Of a DNA stretch of 28,661 nt, positions 6,459 through 12,879 are shown piece by piece (the first letter of the stretch is position 1; each line of letters begins with the position of its first letter). Source of the stretch: a virus. The stretch is taken from positions 1-28,661 of IMG/VR virus record IMGVR_UViG_3300034072_000697, one strand, 5' to 3'. The notes beneath the pieces were generated by a model. The model was not told the DNA's origin, made no database searches, and was given only the letters and a program-made list of their open reading frames with translations. Made by a program: the position numbers and the translations under genes.

Positions 6459-6638
6459 TTATCTACCTGTAGATGTGGCAGTTGTTGTACTTGTTGTACT
6501 TGTTATACAGCATTCATTTGCTACAATTTCTCTCCATCTACCTACCTTAGGTTTATTTTTTCTAAGAATAAGACTTGATGCAATCACTCTATTTTGTCCA
6601 TCTAATCTGACAAATGCTTTTAATGTTTTGTTACTCAT
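6459..6638 (-). CDS. Small Cys-Cys, Thr-rich-tail virion-type protein
   Basis: A 59-residue protein starting at the ATG at 6638 (an in-frame ATG at 6677 would add 13 AT-encoded residues without family support). The body, KAFVRLDGQNRVIASSLILRKNKPKVGRWREI, is basic and strand-rich. It is followed by NECC and a Thr/Ser-rich tail (ITSTTSTTTATSTGR). This plan, a short body, a Cys-Cys pair and a Thr tail, recurs in small late proteins of Bacteroidetes phages. The function is unknown; a decoration or fibre-associated role is plausible. The Thr tail could be an O-glycosylation target. It ends in TAG, 4 nt before the Dps-like gene. Confidence 0.7.
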   Translation of the reverse strand: MSNKTLKAFVRLDGQNRVIASSLILRKNKPKVGRWREIVANECCITSTTSTTTATSTGR

Positions 6639-6679
6639 TTTAATTAAATTTATTATTTTTAAATTAGCGAAATTCACTC

Positions 6680-6695
6680 TTCCTTAAATAAGGAA
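6680..6695. repeat. Short inverted repeat in an 80-nt gap
   Basis: TTCCTTAAATAAGGAA has 7-bp arms and a 2-nt centre. It lies between the second glycosyltransferase and the Thr-rich small gene. It can form a 6-bp stem with a 4-nt loop but has no T-run on either side. It may be an operator, an RNA-processing site or chance. Confidence 0.35.
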
Positions 6696-6718
6696 CATGC
6701 ATTATAAATACATCTTTA

Positions 6719-7735
6719 TTAATAATTTATATTATATTTATTTTTTAACTCTAATAATTTATTAGTATAATACCATGTACAATGTTTTTTAGATTGTTCA
6801 TTGTTGATAACTGTTTCTAGATGTTCATCTAAAAAAGGACTATTACCAGTATGATATGCTCCTTTATAAAAATATGGAATATTATTCATAAATTTACTTC
6901 CAACTCCAGCATTATGTAATATTGTACAAGAATTTAATTTTTCTATAGGTTCTGTAGCCCAAGCAAAATCTAATTCTTTTACCACTTTAGTTTCTAAATT
7001 TCTAAACCATAAATTAAATTGTACTGCCCAAAGATCTGCGCACCATGATTGTATGCCATCATTCTCACTTTTAAAATATATTTTATTTACTTGTTGAAGA
7101 TACAATCTTATTTTAAGCACATCAGTTTCAACTTTTTTCCAAAAATCAACATCTATATTTTTTAAAATATATTGTACTCCACCAGTGTTATTATTATTAT
7201 CTATTACAATTTTTTTATCTATTCCTACTATATTACATACTTCTTTTAGAAAATCTACCGACTTAGCCTCTTCTAATTTCTCAGGAATAACTTGTTTATA
7301 TTTATTTTCAAAATATGAATAATTTAAATAAGAACTGGCATCACTTACATAGTTTATATTATCTAATAAGAGATGATTTATATTTAATGTATCTAACCAA
7401 AGAATATCACTATCTGTATAAATAATTGTTTTATCCTTTAATTCTGGATAAACTTCAAAATGCTGCCAAAGAATATGAGGTCTTAGTATAGGAATATAAA
7501 CTCCCAAGAATTGTTGAACTCCTTTATCTTCGTATAAAAATATATTTATATCTGGATATATATCTTTTAATTTATTCCAATTATTATTAAATTGTCTATT
7601 TTTAGGTTTGTATAATAATATATGTATTTGATCTTGAGTAAATCCTTGGTTTAAACATGATTCAATGTACAAATGATTTTGCCAAATAAAGTATTGATCA
7701 TCGGGCTGTGCTGTAATTATAATTGGTTTAGACAT
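6719..7735 (-). CDS. GT-A-type glycosyltransferase
   Basis: A 338-residue putative glycosyltransferase. It begins MSKPIIITAQPDDQYFIWQN, has a DxD motif in KTIIYTDSDILWL (Asp 108 and 110) that would bind the metal and nucleotide-sugar, and an LHNAGV segment near the C-terminus where retaining GT-A enzymes carry a late His. There is no membrane span. I chose ATG 7735 over ATG 7759 because the latter lies inside the preceding endonuclease gene and the protein pattern starts at MSKP. The start overlaps the stop of that gene by 8 nt. It sits among small late proteins, two of which have Thr-rich tails, so virion glycosylation is a possible role. Donor and acceptor are unknown. Confidence 0.75.
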   Translation of the reverse strand: MSKPIIITAQPDDQYFIWQNHLYIESCLNQGFTQDQIHILLYKPKNRQFNNNWNKLKDIYPDINIFLYEDKGVQQFLGVYIPILRPHILWQHFEVYPELKDKTIIYTDSDILWLDTLNINHLLLDNINYVSDASSYLNYSYFENKYKQVIPEKLEEAKSVDFLKEVCNIVGIDKKIVIDNNNNTGGVQYILKNIDVDFWKKVETDVLKIRLYLQQVNKIYFKSENDGIQSWCADLWAVQFNLWFRNLETKVVKELDFAWATEPIEKLNSCTILHNAGVGSKFMNNIPYFYKGAYHTGNSPFLDEHLETVINNEQSKKHCTWYYTNKLLELKNKYNINY

Positions 7736-8270
7736 GTTTCCATATTTTATTATTAACAATATATCCTATTAATGTTACTCCAACATTATTTTTATAAGCA
7801 AGTTCTTTATATGTAATTTTATTATTTTTATATTCTTTTCTAATATTTTTAACTTGCTCTTCTGTTAACTTAGCATTTTTATTCCCACTGCCTTTATAAG
7901 TTTTAGGATCTCTATGAATATATGAATGTTTTATATTATCACTCCTAGTAATCCATTCAAGATTATCAACATGATTATTATGCTTATTATGATCAATATG
8001 ATTAACTTCTATTAAACCTTCTGGATTGTCTATGAAAGTTAAAGCAACTATTCTATGAGTTGTTAATGATTTACATTCTCCAAGTCCATTATACAACTTT
8101 ACATGAAAATACCCACGACGATCTTTAAATTGTTTTATCATTTTTTGCTTTTTAAGATATTGATGTATTGGGAGTTCAACAATTCTTTCAATTGATCTGA
8201 TATTTCCTTCATTACTAACTTCATAATAAGATTCATAATTTTTTACTGGTTTCCAAATTTCTTTTTTCAT
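7728..8270 (-). CDS. HNH homing endonuclease (NUMOD4-HNH-HTH)
   Basis: A 180-residue free-standing homing endonuclease with three modules in order. Residues 4-35 are a NUMOD4 DNA-binding motif (EIWKPVKNYESYYEVSNEG). Residues 70-118 are the HNH nuclease core (HRIVALTFIDNPEGLIEVNH, IDHNKHNNHVDNLEWIT). Residues 130-180 are a helix-turn-helix tail (KLTEEQVKNIRKEY through NNKIWKHV). All motif residues are intact, so cleavage activity is likely. Its stop lies 8 nt inside the next gene (ATGTCTAA), so it is inserted precisely in front of the glycosyltransferase. It has its own promoter-like motif 17 nt upstream. The HTH tail is shared with the endonuclease at 27526-28191. Confidence 0.9.
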   Translation of the reverse strand: MKKEIWKPVKNYESYYEVSNEGNIRSIERIVELPIHQYLKKQKMIKQFKDRRGYFHVKLYNGLGECKSLTTHRIVALTFIDNPEGLIEVNHIDHNKHNNHVDNLEWITRSDNIKHSYIHRDPKTYKGSGNKNAKLTEEQVKNIRKEYKNNKITYKELAYKNNVGVTLIGYIVNNKIWKHV

Positions 8271-8286
8271 ATCTATTATTTATTTA

Positions 8287-8298
8287 ACAAATATACAA
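8287..8298 (-). promoter_or_regulatory. Promoter-like motif (TTGTATATTTGT, minus strand)
   Basis: The minus strand reads TTGTATATTTGT, containing TATATTTG, which fits the Bacteroidetes -7 consensus TAnnTTTG. It lies 17 nt upstream of the HNH endonuclease start. It matches the other four copies in this window. No clear -33 TTG is seen, so phage-specific recognition is possible. Confidence 0.45.
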
Positions 8299-8357
8299 TA
8301 AAAAATTTGAAATATCATACTATTTGATTGATTACTTAATAAATTTTACATCTCTCA

Positions 8358-8495
8358 TTATACTGTAGTGGTAGTTGTTGTAGTTGTAGAAGGGCTTTTA
8401 CTTACAATTTTAATAAGCGTATCTAATTGTTTAGATATATGCCATAGTAATTGTGATTGTGGATCTTGTCCAGTAGGTCTTGCTGGTATACTCAT
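8358..8495 (-). CDS. 45-residue protein with poly-Thr C-terminus
   Basis: A short gene with ATG at 8495 and TAA at 8358-8360. The product starts MSIPARPTGQDPQSQLLWHI, continues with an amphipathic helix (SKQLDTLIKIV) and ends SPSTTTTTTTTV. I recognise this layout from small late proteins of Bacteroidetes phages; its function is not known to me. The Thr run is encoded with mixed ACN codons, so it is maintained as protein rather than as a slipping DNA repeat. It has a promoter-like motif 21 nt upstream and follows the lysis cassette. The start choice is supported by the family-like N-terminus. Confidence 0.75.
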   Translation of the reverse strand: MSIPARPTGQDPQSQLLWHISKQLDTLIKIVSKSPSTTTTTTTTV

Positions 8496-8515
8496 AATAT
8501 GAATTTTTATTATAC

Positions 8516-8527
8516 ACAAATTTATAA
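8516..8527 (-). promoter_or_regulatory. Promoter-like motif (TTATAAATTTGT, minus strand)
   Basis: The minus strand reads TTATAAATTTGT, containing TAAATTTG (TAnnTTTG). It lies 21 nt upstream of the 45-residue gene and just downstream of the terminator-like hairpin at 8559-8589, so a new transcript could start here. Confidence 0.45.
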
Positions 8528-8558
8528 AATAATTATAAATCTATGGTAATTATTTATA

Positions 8559-8589
8559 AATTAATGTAATTGATTCAATTACATTAATT
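8559..8589 (-). terminator. Hairpin after the lysis cassette
   Basis: Two 15-bp arms (8559-8573 and 8575-8589) form a perfect inverted repeat around one base, giving an AT-rich hairpin 4 nt after the amidase stop. On the minus strand it is followed by TTTATAAATAATT, a weak U-rich tract. Position and structure fit a terminator; the stem is AT-rich, so efficiency is uncertain. Confidence 0.6.
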
Positions 8590-8593
8590 GTAA

Positions 8594-9130
8594 TTAATTT
8601 AGTGATTTTTTTATTACAACTGCTAATTCTTTAGCTAATTTATATTTAACCATTTTATATAATTCTAAATCTAATGTATTTGTTAAAAATGCCATTTCAA
8701 TTAATATGTTTTCTGCTGCAGGTCTCATCCATCCTAATCTTTTTCTAGCAGTTTGACTTTCTGTTTTTACTCCTCTACTAGTAAATCCATTAGATACAAA
8801 AACATCTAAAATTTCTTTTGCAAAAGAACTTTCAAATAGAGAAGGCTTATCAGGAACAATTACTTCTGTACCTCTAGCTTTAGGAATAGCAGCATTCCAG
8901 TGAATATCTAATAGTATATCTTTAGAAGAATATTTTCCTACTAACCATGCTAGAGTTTGTTTTAAAGCGTTTTTATTATCATCAATTAAAGGTTTTACAC
9001 CTAATAATAACAATTCTTTTACCAACAATTCTCTAAATTCTATAGTTAAATCTCTTTCTGTGTATCCATTAGCTACAGCTCCAGAATCAGTTCCTCCATG
9101 TCCTGCACTTATAATAATTTTTCTATTCAT
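8594..9130 (-). CDS. Endolysin: N-acetylmuramoyl-L-alanine amidase (Amidase_3)
   Basis: A 178-residue zinc amidase that cuts the bond between N-acetylmuramic acid and L-alanine in peptidoglycan, releasing progeny at lysis. Family motifs are complete: SAGHGGTDSGAV (His 11), GYTERDL (Glu 25), DIHWNA (His 77), and ENILIEMAFLTN (catalytic Glu 145). The protein is just the catalytic domain, without signal peptide, SH3 or other wall-binding module, so it must depend on a holin to reach the wall, which is typical for Gram-negative hosts. Its ATG overlaps the stop of the holin-like gene. The family assignment is secure. Confidence 0.93.
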   Translation of the reverse strand: MNRKIIISAGHGGTDSGAVANGYTERDLTIEFRELLVKELLLLGVKPLIDDNKNALKQTLAWLVGKYSSKDILLDIHWNAAIPKARGTEVIVPDKPSLFESSFAKEILDVFVSNGFTSRGVKTESQTARKRLGWMRPAAENILIEMAFLTNTLDLELYKMVKYKLAKELAVVIKKSLN

Positions 9131-9341
9131 TTTCTTCTTTTTTATCTTCTATGAAAAAATTTGAAATAAATTTACCTATTACAGCAATAACCATTACTAC
9201 TGTACCTACAATAGGATGTCCATTTAACACAGCAATACTCGCTCCTAATGTACCAGCAGCAGCAAGACTATCTCCAAAAACTCTTAATCTTTTTGGTGTA
9301 GGTTGAAAATAATATTTCCATCCAAAATCTACTTTTTTCAT
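9123..9341 (-). CDS. Holin-like small membrane protein
   Basis: A 72-residue protein with a basic N-terminus (YYFQPTPKRLRVFGD), two hydrophobic stretches (LAAAGTLGASIAVL and IVGTVVMVIAVIGKFISNFF) split by an NGHP turn, and a charged tail (EDKKEENE). This layout is that of a two-span holin. The Gly/Ala-rich first span could pack into oligomers that open the inner membrane for the amidase. The gene overlaps the amidase start by 8 nt and abuts the spanin-like gene, supporting a lysis role. Identification is by topology and position only. Confidence 0.75.
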   Translation of the reverse strand: MKKVDFGWKYYFQPTPKRLRVFGDSLAAAGTLGASIAVLNGHPIVGTVVMVIAVIGKFISNFFIEDKKEENE

Positions 9342-9950
9342 TTATTTAAATTTTATTTTCCAATAAGAACTCACTCCATAAACTATTTGTCCATTTGTGT
9401 TTATACCTACAGAGAGTCCATATATTTGATCTTTTTTATTTTTATATAATATTCCGCCATTTACAGAATTAATTATATTATATTGGTTTCCTTGTAATCC
9501 TCCACCAATATATAATTGATTTACTTTTTTAGGAGGTTGTATAATTGTTTCTTTTATAATAGGATATTTAATATTATATTCCCATTTTCTATTTTGGACA
9601 ATATTATTTTGTACAGTGTCTGTCACTTTTACAAAGCCTATAGAATCTATTTGAACACTATCTTTTTGAACATTTTTAGCTAAATGTAATTTTACTAGTT
9701 CCTGATATTGCAAAACAAGTTTATCATAATTTGGATCTGGTAAATATTTTTCACTAACTATTTTAACAGGAATAGTCTGTACTACTTTAGGAGAAGTATA
9801 TATTACACTATTTTTTTTCTGCCAAACAGTATCTCGAACAATAGTAGACTTTTCTACTATATCAGGAGAAGAATTAATTCTTTGTAGAATAATAATTACA
9901 GCTAATATAAGAATAGCAATAGATAATATATTATTAAAATTTATTTTCAT
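9342..9950 (-). CDS. Spanin-like protein: N-terminal anchor, periplasmic stalk, beta-rich C-terminus
   Basis: A 202-residue protein starting at ATG 9950, which overlaps the upstream stop (TAATG). An in-frame ATG at 10025 lies inside the upstream gene and adds a Cys-rich stretch, so I rejected it. Residues 8-23 (ILSIAILILAVIIILQ) are one membrane anchor, followed by a long polar periplasmic region with Val/Lys repeats and a coiled section (NYDKLVLQYQELVKLH). The last ~60 residues alternate polar and aromatic residues (QLYIGGGLQGNQYNI, IYGLSVGINTNGQIVYGVSS, ending WKIKFK), like outer-membrane beta strands. Placed between two membrane-protein genes beside the amidase, it probably links or disrupts inner and outer membranes. 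Spanin function is inference. Confidence 0.6.
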   Translation of the reverse strand: MKINFNNILSIAILILAVIIILQRINSSPDIVEKSTIVRDTVWQKKNSVIYTSPKVVQTIPVKIVSEKYLPDPNYDKLVLQYQELVKLHLAKNVQKDSVQIDSIGFVKVTDTVQNNIVQNRKWEYNIKYPIIKETIIQPPKKVNQLYIGGGLQGNQYNIINSVNGGILYKNKKDQIYGLSVGINTNGQIVYGVSSYWKIKFK

Positions 9951-10270
9951 TATGTTATACTTGAATAAATATTTACAAAATACTCTAAAATAAGAGCAAC
10001 AGTAACAACAATGGCAAAAGTCCATGTAATTTTCTTTTTAAATTCTTCTTGAAATTGTATTTTGTTTTCTAATTCTTGAATTTTTTCTTTCATTATTTCG
10101 ATGTCTTTTATAAAACCTCCCGATTTAGTTAATGGGTTTCCTAAAATAGCATCTACAACTTGGCTTAGTTTTGTGTCAATAGAGGTCATTTTTTCCTCCA
10201 ACTCATAGAGACGTTGGTCCATATTTTTTAATTCTTTTTTAACCTGATCTTCAAAGATATTATTGTTCAT
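9950..10270 (-). CDS. Coiled-coil protein with C-terminal membrane anchor
   Basis: A 106-residue protein. Residues 5-80 are strongly helical and coiled-coil-like (VKKELKNMDQRLYELEEKM, then KDIEIMKEKIQELENKIQFQ), and residues ~81-100 (ITWTFAIVVTVALILEYF) are a single membrane span. The tail-anchored topology and position at the head of the lysis cassette suggest a lysis regulator, second holin or antiholin. It is the first gene after the terminator at 10291-10331 and has a promoter-like motif 11 nt upstream, so it may start the lysis transcript. The specific role is not readable from sequence. Confidence 0.65.
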   Translation of the reverse strand: MNNNIFEDQVKKELKNMDQRLYELEEKMTSIDTKLSQVVDAILGNPLTKSGGFIKDIEIMKEKIQELENKIQFQEEFKKKITWTFAIVVTVALILEYFVNIYSSIT

Positions 10271-10280
10271 AGTCGTTTAT

Positions 10281-10292
10281 ACATATATACAA
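10281..10292 (-). promoter_or_regulatory. Promoter-like motif at the head of the lysis cassette
   Basis: The minus strand reads TTGTATATATGT, a variant of the motif seen at four other leaders. It directly follows the T-run of the upstream terminator and lies 11 nt before the ATG at 10270, so a transcript starting here would have a very short leader. The match to TAnnTTTG is imperfect. Confidence 0.35.
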
Positions 10293-10331
10293 AAAACACG
10301 TAATTATTCTTATTTTAAGAATCATTACGTG
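10291..10331 (-). terminator. Intrinsic terminator upstream of the lysis cassette
   Basis: On the minus strand an 8-bp outer stem (CACGTAAT / ATTACGTG), one mismatch and a 7-bp inner stem (ATTCTTA / TAAGAAT) with a 3-nt loop are followed at once by TTTTTT. This is a classic intrinsic terminator that ends the tail-module transcript before the lysis genes. Confidence 0.85.
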
Positions 10332-10519
10332 CTATTTAGTTAATAACTACAAACTTAATAATAAAATTTTAATTATGCAAATATTTTTAGTATTTATTTA
10401 ATGTATTTTTTATAAAGCAATAAGAAACAAAAACAATTCCAATTATTGTTAGTAAAAATAATCTAAAAACTCCATATAATTTGATTTTGATTAATTAGTT
10501 TATCGTTTGTGCGTGTTGT
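10332..10519. other. 188-nt gap without a convincing gene
   Basis: Together with the terminator this is the longest non-coding stretch in the window. I see no RNA-gene fold and no ORF above ten codons with an ATG on either strand. On the minus strand a frame from 10491 to 10387 lacks an ATG but encodes a hydrophobic span (FLLTIIGIVFVSYCF); it may be a decayed small membrane protein or chance in AT-rich DNA. Confidence 0.4.
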
Positions 10520-10606
10520 TTATATTTCTTTGATTGATTTTATACAATGATTTTTATCTAAAAAATCTAAGATTGCGACTAAAGTTTTTCCTTTTTTGGT
10601 CAGCGT
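10520..10606 (-). pseudogene. In-frame continuation of the small membrane-protein gene beyond a TGA
   Basis: Directly after the TGA at 10607-10609, the same frame stays open for 28 more codons to TAA at 10520-10522. The extra part (TLTKKGKTLVAILDFLDKNH then CIKSIKEI) looks like real protein: Lys-rich turn, then an amphipathic helix. It reads as the natural C-terminus of the protein encoded at 10607-10858. A single substitution (for example GGA to TGA) would explain the break. The remaining alternatives are stop readthrough or a sequencing error. Confidence 0.6.
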
Positions 10607-10858
10607 TCAATCTCTTTGGTTTTTCCCAAGTGCGCTTGAAATAGTTTCGCCAATTACTCCAAATTCATAACCTTCTTCTGTTCTTAACTGTGCGTTCCAA
10701 AAGGCACGAAACTCACGATTAGCCCAAATATCAATGGATAATGCTGTGCTTCTAAAGTAGCCTTTTGTACTGCCATATTTTCGGTTTACAATTATTAAAT
10801 TCCAAACGGTTAAAGGCGGTATCAAAACCCACGCAATTATAAATAAAAGTAAATTCAT
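10607..10858 (-). CDS. Small membrane-anchored protein, probably truncated by a TGA
   Basis: An 83-residue product starting at ATG 10858, whose ATG begins 2 nt past the upstream stop; an in-frame ATG at 10888 lies inside the upstream gene. Residues 2-24 (NLLLFIIAWVLIPPLTVWNL) form one N-terminal membrane anchor. The cytoplasmic part has a distinctive pattern (GYFRSTALSIDIWANREFR, then EEGYEFGVIGETISSALGK) that I associate with small proteins of Flavobacteriia and their phages; the function is unknown. The frame continues sensibly for 28 codons past the stop, so the gene is probably broken. GC is clearly higher than in the phage core, consistent with recent import along with the tail module. 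Confidence 0.65.
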   Translation of the reverse strand: MNLLLFIIAWVLIPPLTVWNLIIVNRKYGSTKGYFRSTALSIDIWANREFRAFWNAQLRTEEGYEFGVIGETISSALGKNQRD

Positions 10859-10859
10859 A

Positions 10860-11345
10860 TTAATTGTTATTAAAAATTTCCCATTCATTAGGTTTTAATC
10901 CAAAAATGCAAAGTTTCTTATTTTCGTCTTGTTCTTCTGGATTTATAAAGTCGTTTTTTACATACATTAGCAAAGCATCGCATTGTATTTCAAAAAATTT
11001 ATCTGAAAATTCATTAGGCAAAATAGATTTACCAACTAATTGGAATAAACCGTCTATTTCTGCATCAGATTTATTCAATTGTTTTTCAAGTACTAAATTT
11101 TGTTGTAAATACTCATAACTTTCTTCTACTGTATCATAGATAGGCTCTAGAGTTTCTTCATTAACGCCTGTTTCTACAAGTGCAGTTCTAGTGCCTGTTG
11201 CTTTTTCTACCCCAAAATATTTGACATCTAAATTCCACGTGCCAAAATTTTGAGATATTTTTAAAGTAACTTTTATTTTTCCTGATTTCTGTAAAGAAGA
11301 TTCATAAATGACTTCTCTTGTGCTTATAATTGCTATTTCGCTCAT
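10860..11345 (-). CDS. Tail-module protein of unknown function
   Basis: A 161-residue soluble acidic protein. The N-terminal half is strand-rich (KIKVTLKISQNFGTWNLDVK), like a small beta-sandwich. The C-terminal half is helical and acidic (LQQNLVLEKQLNKSDAEIDG, FINPEEQDENKK). It directly follows the LamG-type tail gene (1 nt) and precedes the small membrane-protein gene, and shares their higher GC, so it travels with the tail module. Small genes right after a fibre gene are often fibre assembly factors; I cannot confirm that here. Confidence 0.65.
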   Translation of the reverse strand: MSEIAIISTREVIYESSLQKSGKIKVTLKISQNFGTWNLDVKYFGVEKATGTRTALVETGVNEETLEPIYDTVEESYEYLQQNLVLEKQLNKSDAEIDGLFQLVGKSILPNEFSDKFFEIQCDALLMYVKNDFINPEEQDENKKLCIFGLKPNEWEIFNNN

Positions 11346-11346
11346 A

Positions 11347-12879
11347 TTACATTGTTTTATTAAAAAGATTTGTTATTTCTGTTGTTGAAAGCGGATAATT
11401 AAAGATTTTTAAGAATTTCATTTGACCATTGAAGCCTAAAGAACTTCCACCTCTTTGCCCTATATATAGAATATCATTAATATAATTTCCTGATGAATCA
11501 AAATTGTTAAAAACAACATTAGCTAAAACATTATCTACATATATTTTAGTTTCATTATTTCCGTTTAAATATCTATCTGAAACTACGCACACGTGATGCC
11601 AACTATTTTGATTAATTGTAGATGTTGAATAGACGGCATTATAAACAGAGTTTGATGTTTTTTTGTTTTGCATACTAAATTTATTAGCATACTCTACATT
11701 AATAGCTGTTGCAAATGCATTTTTATTATCAGAATTTGAAGAAAGCTCTTGCAAAACAGCAATTCCTGTCTGACTTGTTTTCATCCAAAAACTTATAGAA
11801 ATTTTATCACTATTTATAACAAAATTAGCGTTCGTTTTTAATGATTGCGAACCGTTAAAAGTCGCTGCATATTCTCCACCTTCTAATGTGAAAGTTGGTA
11901 AATTAGAAGTACCACCTGCTACCATTGTGTTAATGCCAGTAGTATCTGTAAAATTATTTTGCAGTGGTAAATCTAAAATTTTAGAGCTAATACCTAAAAC
12001 AGTAATTGTAAACCCTAAACTTTGCAAATAAGCAACTGCTGTGTCACTTGCTTGTGTTCTATAACAATTAGCTAATCTTATCACTTTACTACCTATTGCA
12101 GTAGTAATAGAATTAGCCATATCATTGAGTAGATTGTCAGTATCTGCTGGTGATAAACTTGCATTTCCTAAGTCTAAAGTATCGAAAGAGGAAGCCCATG
12201 TTCTACCTGCTGTATAAGTGAAACTTGAATTAATTAACCCCGAAATTGCAAAATAGTTTATACTTATAGGCAAGTTGGCTAAATTTCCAAAATATCTAAA
12301 CCCCCATGCTGTATTTGTGTCTTTCCAGTATTTTAATTGTGAATTAATTGGCATTTCGTCTATATTACCCCAAACATCGTTAGTTCTATTTAAAACGTCA
12401 AACGTTTCTATATTAACTATTTCAACAGACGCGCCTATCTTACACATATTCCCTTTTATTGTAGCTCTTTTAGTATCATCTTGAGCATAAAATATATAAT
12501 ATCTAATACTATACAAACTTGGAAATTGCGCATAAAATAACCCTATGTCTTGTATATTATATCTATTTTCATTTATTGCTCCATTATCTGAATAGAAAGC
12601 AATACTATATACATCTGAATTTCCATTTAATGTTGTTACTTCTAAATCTCCTGTATATATGTTAGAATATACTTGATTAAATGTATTATAATTACTTAGA
12701 TTTGATAAGTCTGTAAATTTAAGTGTTGTATAATTAATGATAGAGTTATCTAAATGCTTTACAATAATATCCCCATAACGTGTACTAATACCAATACTAA
12801 CCATATTTGAATTTAAAAAAGGTATTTTAAATAATCCATTTAGCTGCCTTCCAAATATTTCGTGATGTAAACTTATCAT
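11347..12879 (-). CDS. Tail protein with C-terminal LamG/concanavalin-like domain
   Basis: A 510-residue tail or adhesin protein. The N-terminal ~310 residues show loose leucine-rich or strand-rich segments (LTTLNGNSDVYSIAF-like, then SSFDTLDLGNASLSPADTDN, VIRLANCYRTQASD), a pattern common in Flavobacterium-type phage tail proteins. The C-terminal part (about 335-510) is a LamG-type jelly roll: ISISFWMKTSQTG, SWHHVCVVSDRYLNGN, KIYVDNVLANVVF, GQMKFLKIFNYPLS. Such domains bind glycans, so it probably contacts host surface polysaccharide. The start forms an ATGA overlap with the fibre gene. GC is higher than in the giant genes, suggesting recent exchange. There is no visible catalytic motif. Confidence 0.8.
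   Translation of the reverse strand: MISLHHEIFGRQLNGLFKIPFLNSNMVSIGISTRYGDIIVKHLDNSIINYTTLKFTDLSNLSNYNTFNQVYSNIYTGDLEVTTLNGNSDVYSIAFYSDNGAINENRYNIQDIGLFYAQFPSLYSIRYYIFYAQDDTKRATIKGNMCKIGASVEIVNIETFDVLNRTNDVWGNIDEMPINSQLKYWKDTNTAWGFRYFGNLANLPISINYFAISGLINSSFTYTAGRTWASSFDTLDLGNASLSPADTDNLLNDMANSITTAIGSKVIRLANCYRTQASDTAVAYLQSLGFTITVLGISSKILDLPLQNNFTDTTGINTMVAGGTSNLPTFTLEGGEYAATFNGSQSLKTNANFVINSDKISISFWMKTSQTGIAVLQELSSNSDNKNAFATAINVEYANKFSMQNKKTSNSVYNAVYSTSTINQNSWHHVCVVSDRYLNGNNETKIYVDNVLANVVFNNFDSSGNYINDILYIGQRGGSSLGFNGQMKFLKIFNYPLSTTEITNLFNKTM

Noticed and set aside
6639-6677. 13-residue N-terminal extension of the Thr-rich small protein
   Set aside because: It is AT-encoded filler (Ile/Asn/Lys-rich) and the conserved-looking body begins at the ATG at 6638.
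9951-10025. Longer start for the spanin-like gene with a Cys-rich N-terminus
   Set aside because: The extension lies entirely within the upstream gene and adds an odd Cys/Tyr-rich stretch before the natural membrane anchor. The ATG at 9950 gives a normal TAATG junction.
10387-10491. Minus-strand frame for a 34-residue hydrophobic peptide in the gap
   Set aside because: It has no ATG (it would start ATC) and AT-rich DNA often encodes hydrophobic runs by chance. A start codon lost by one mutation is possible but cannot be shown.
10607-10609. TGA reassigned to Trp throughout the phage
   Set aside because: Some crAss-like phages recode stops, but here dUTPase, the HNH-like protein, the GroES-like protein and others end cleanly at TGA with overlapping downstream starts, and TAG also ends two genes.
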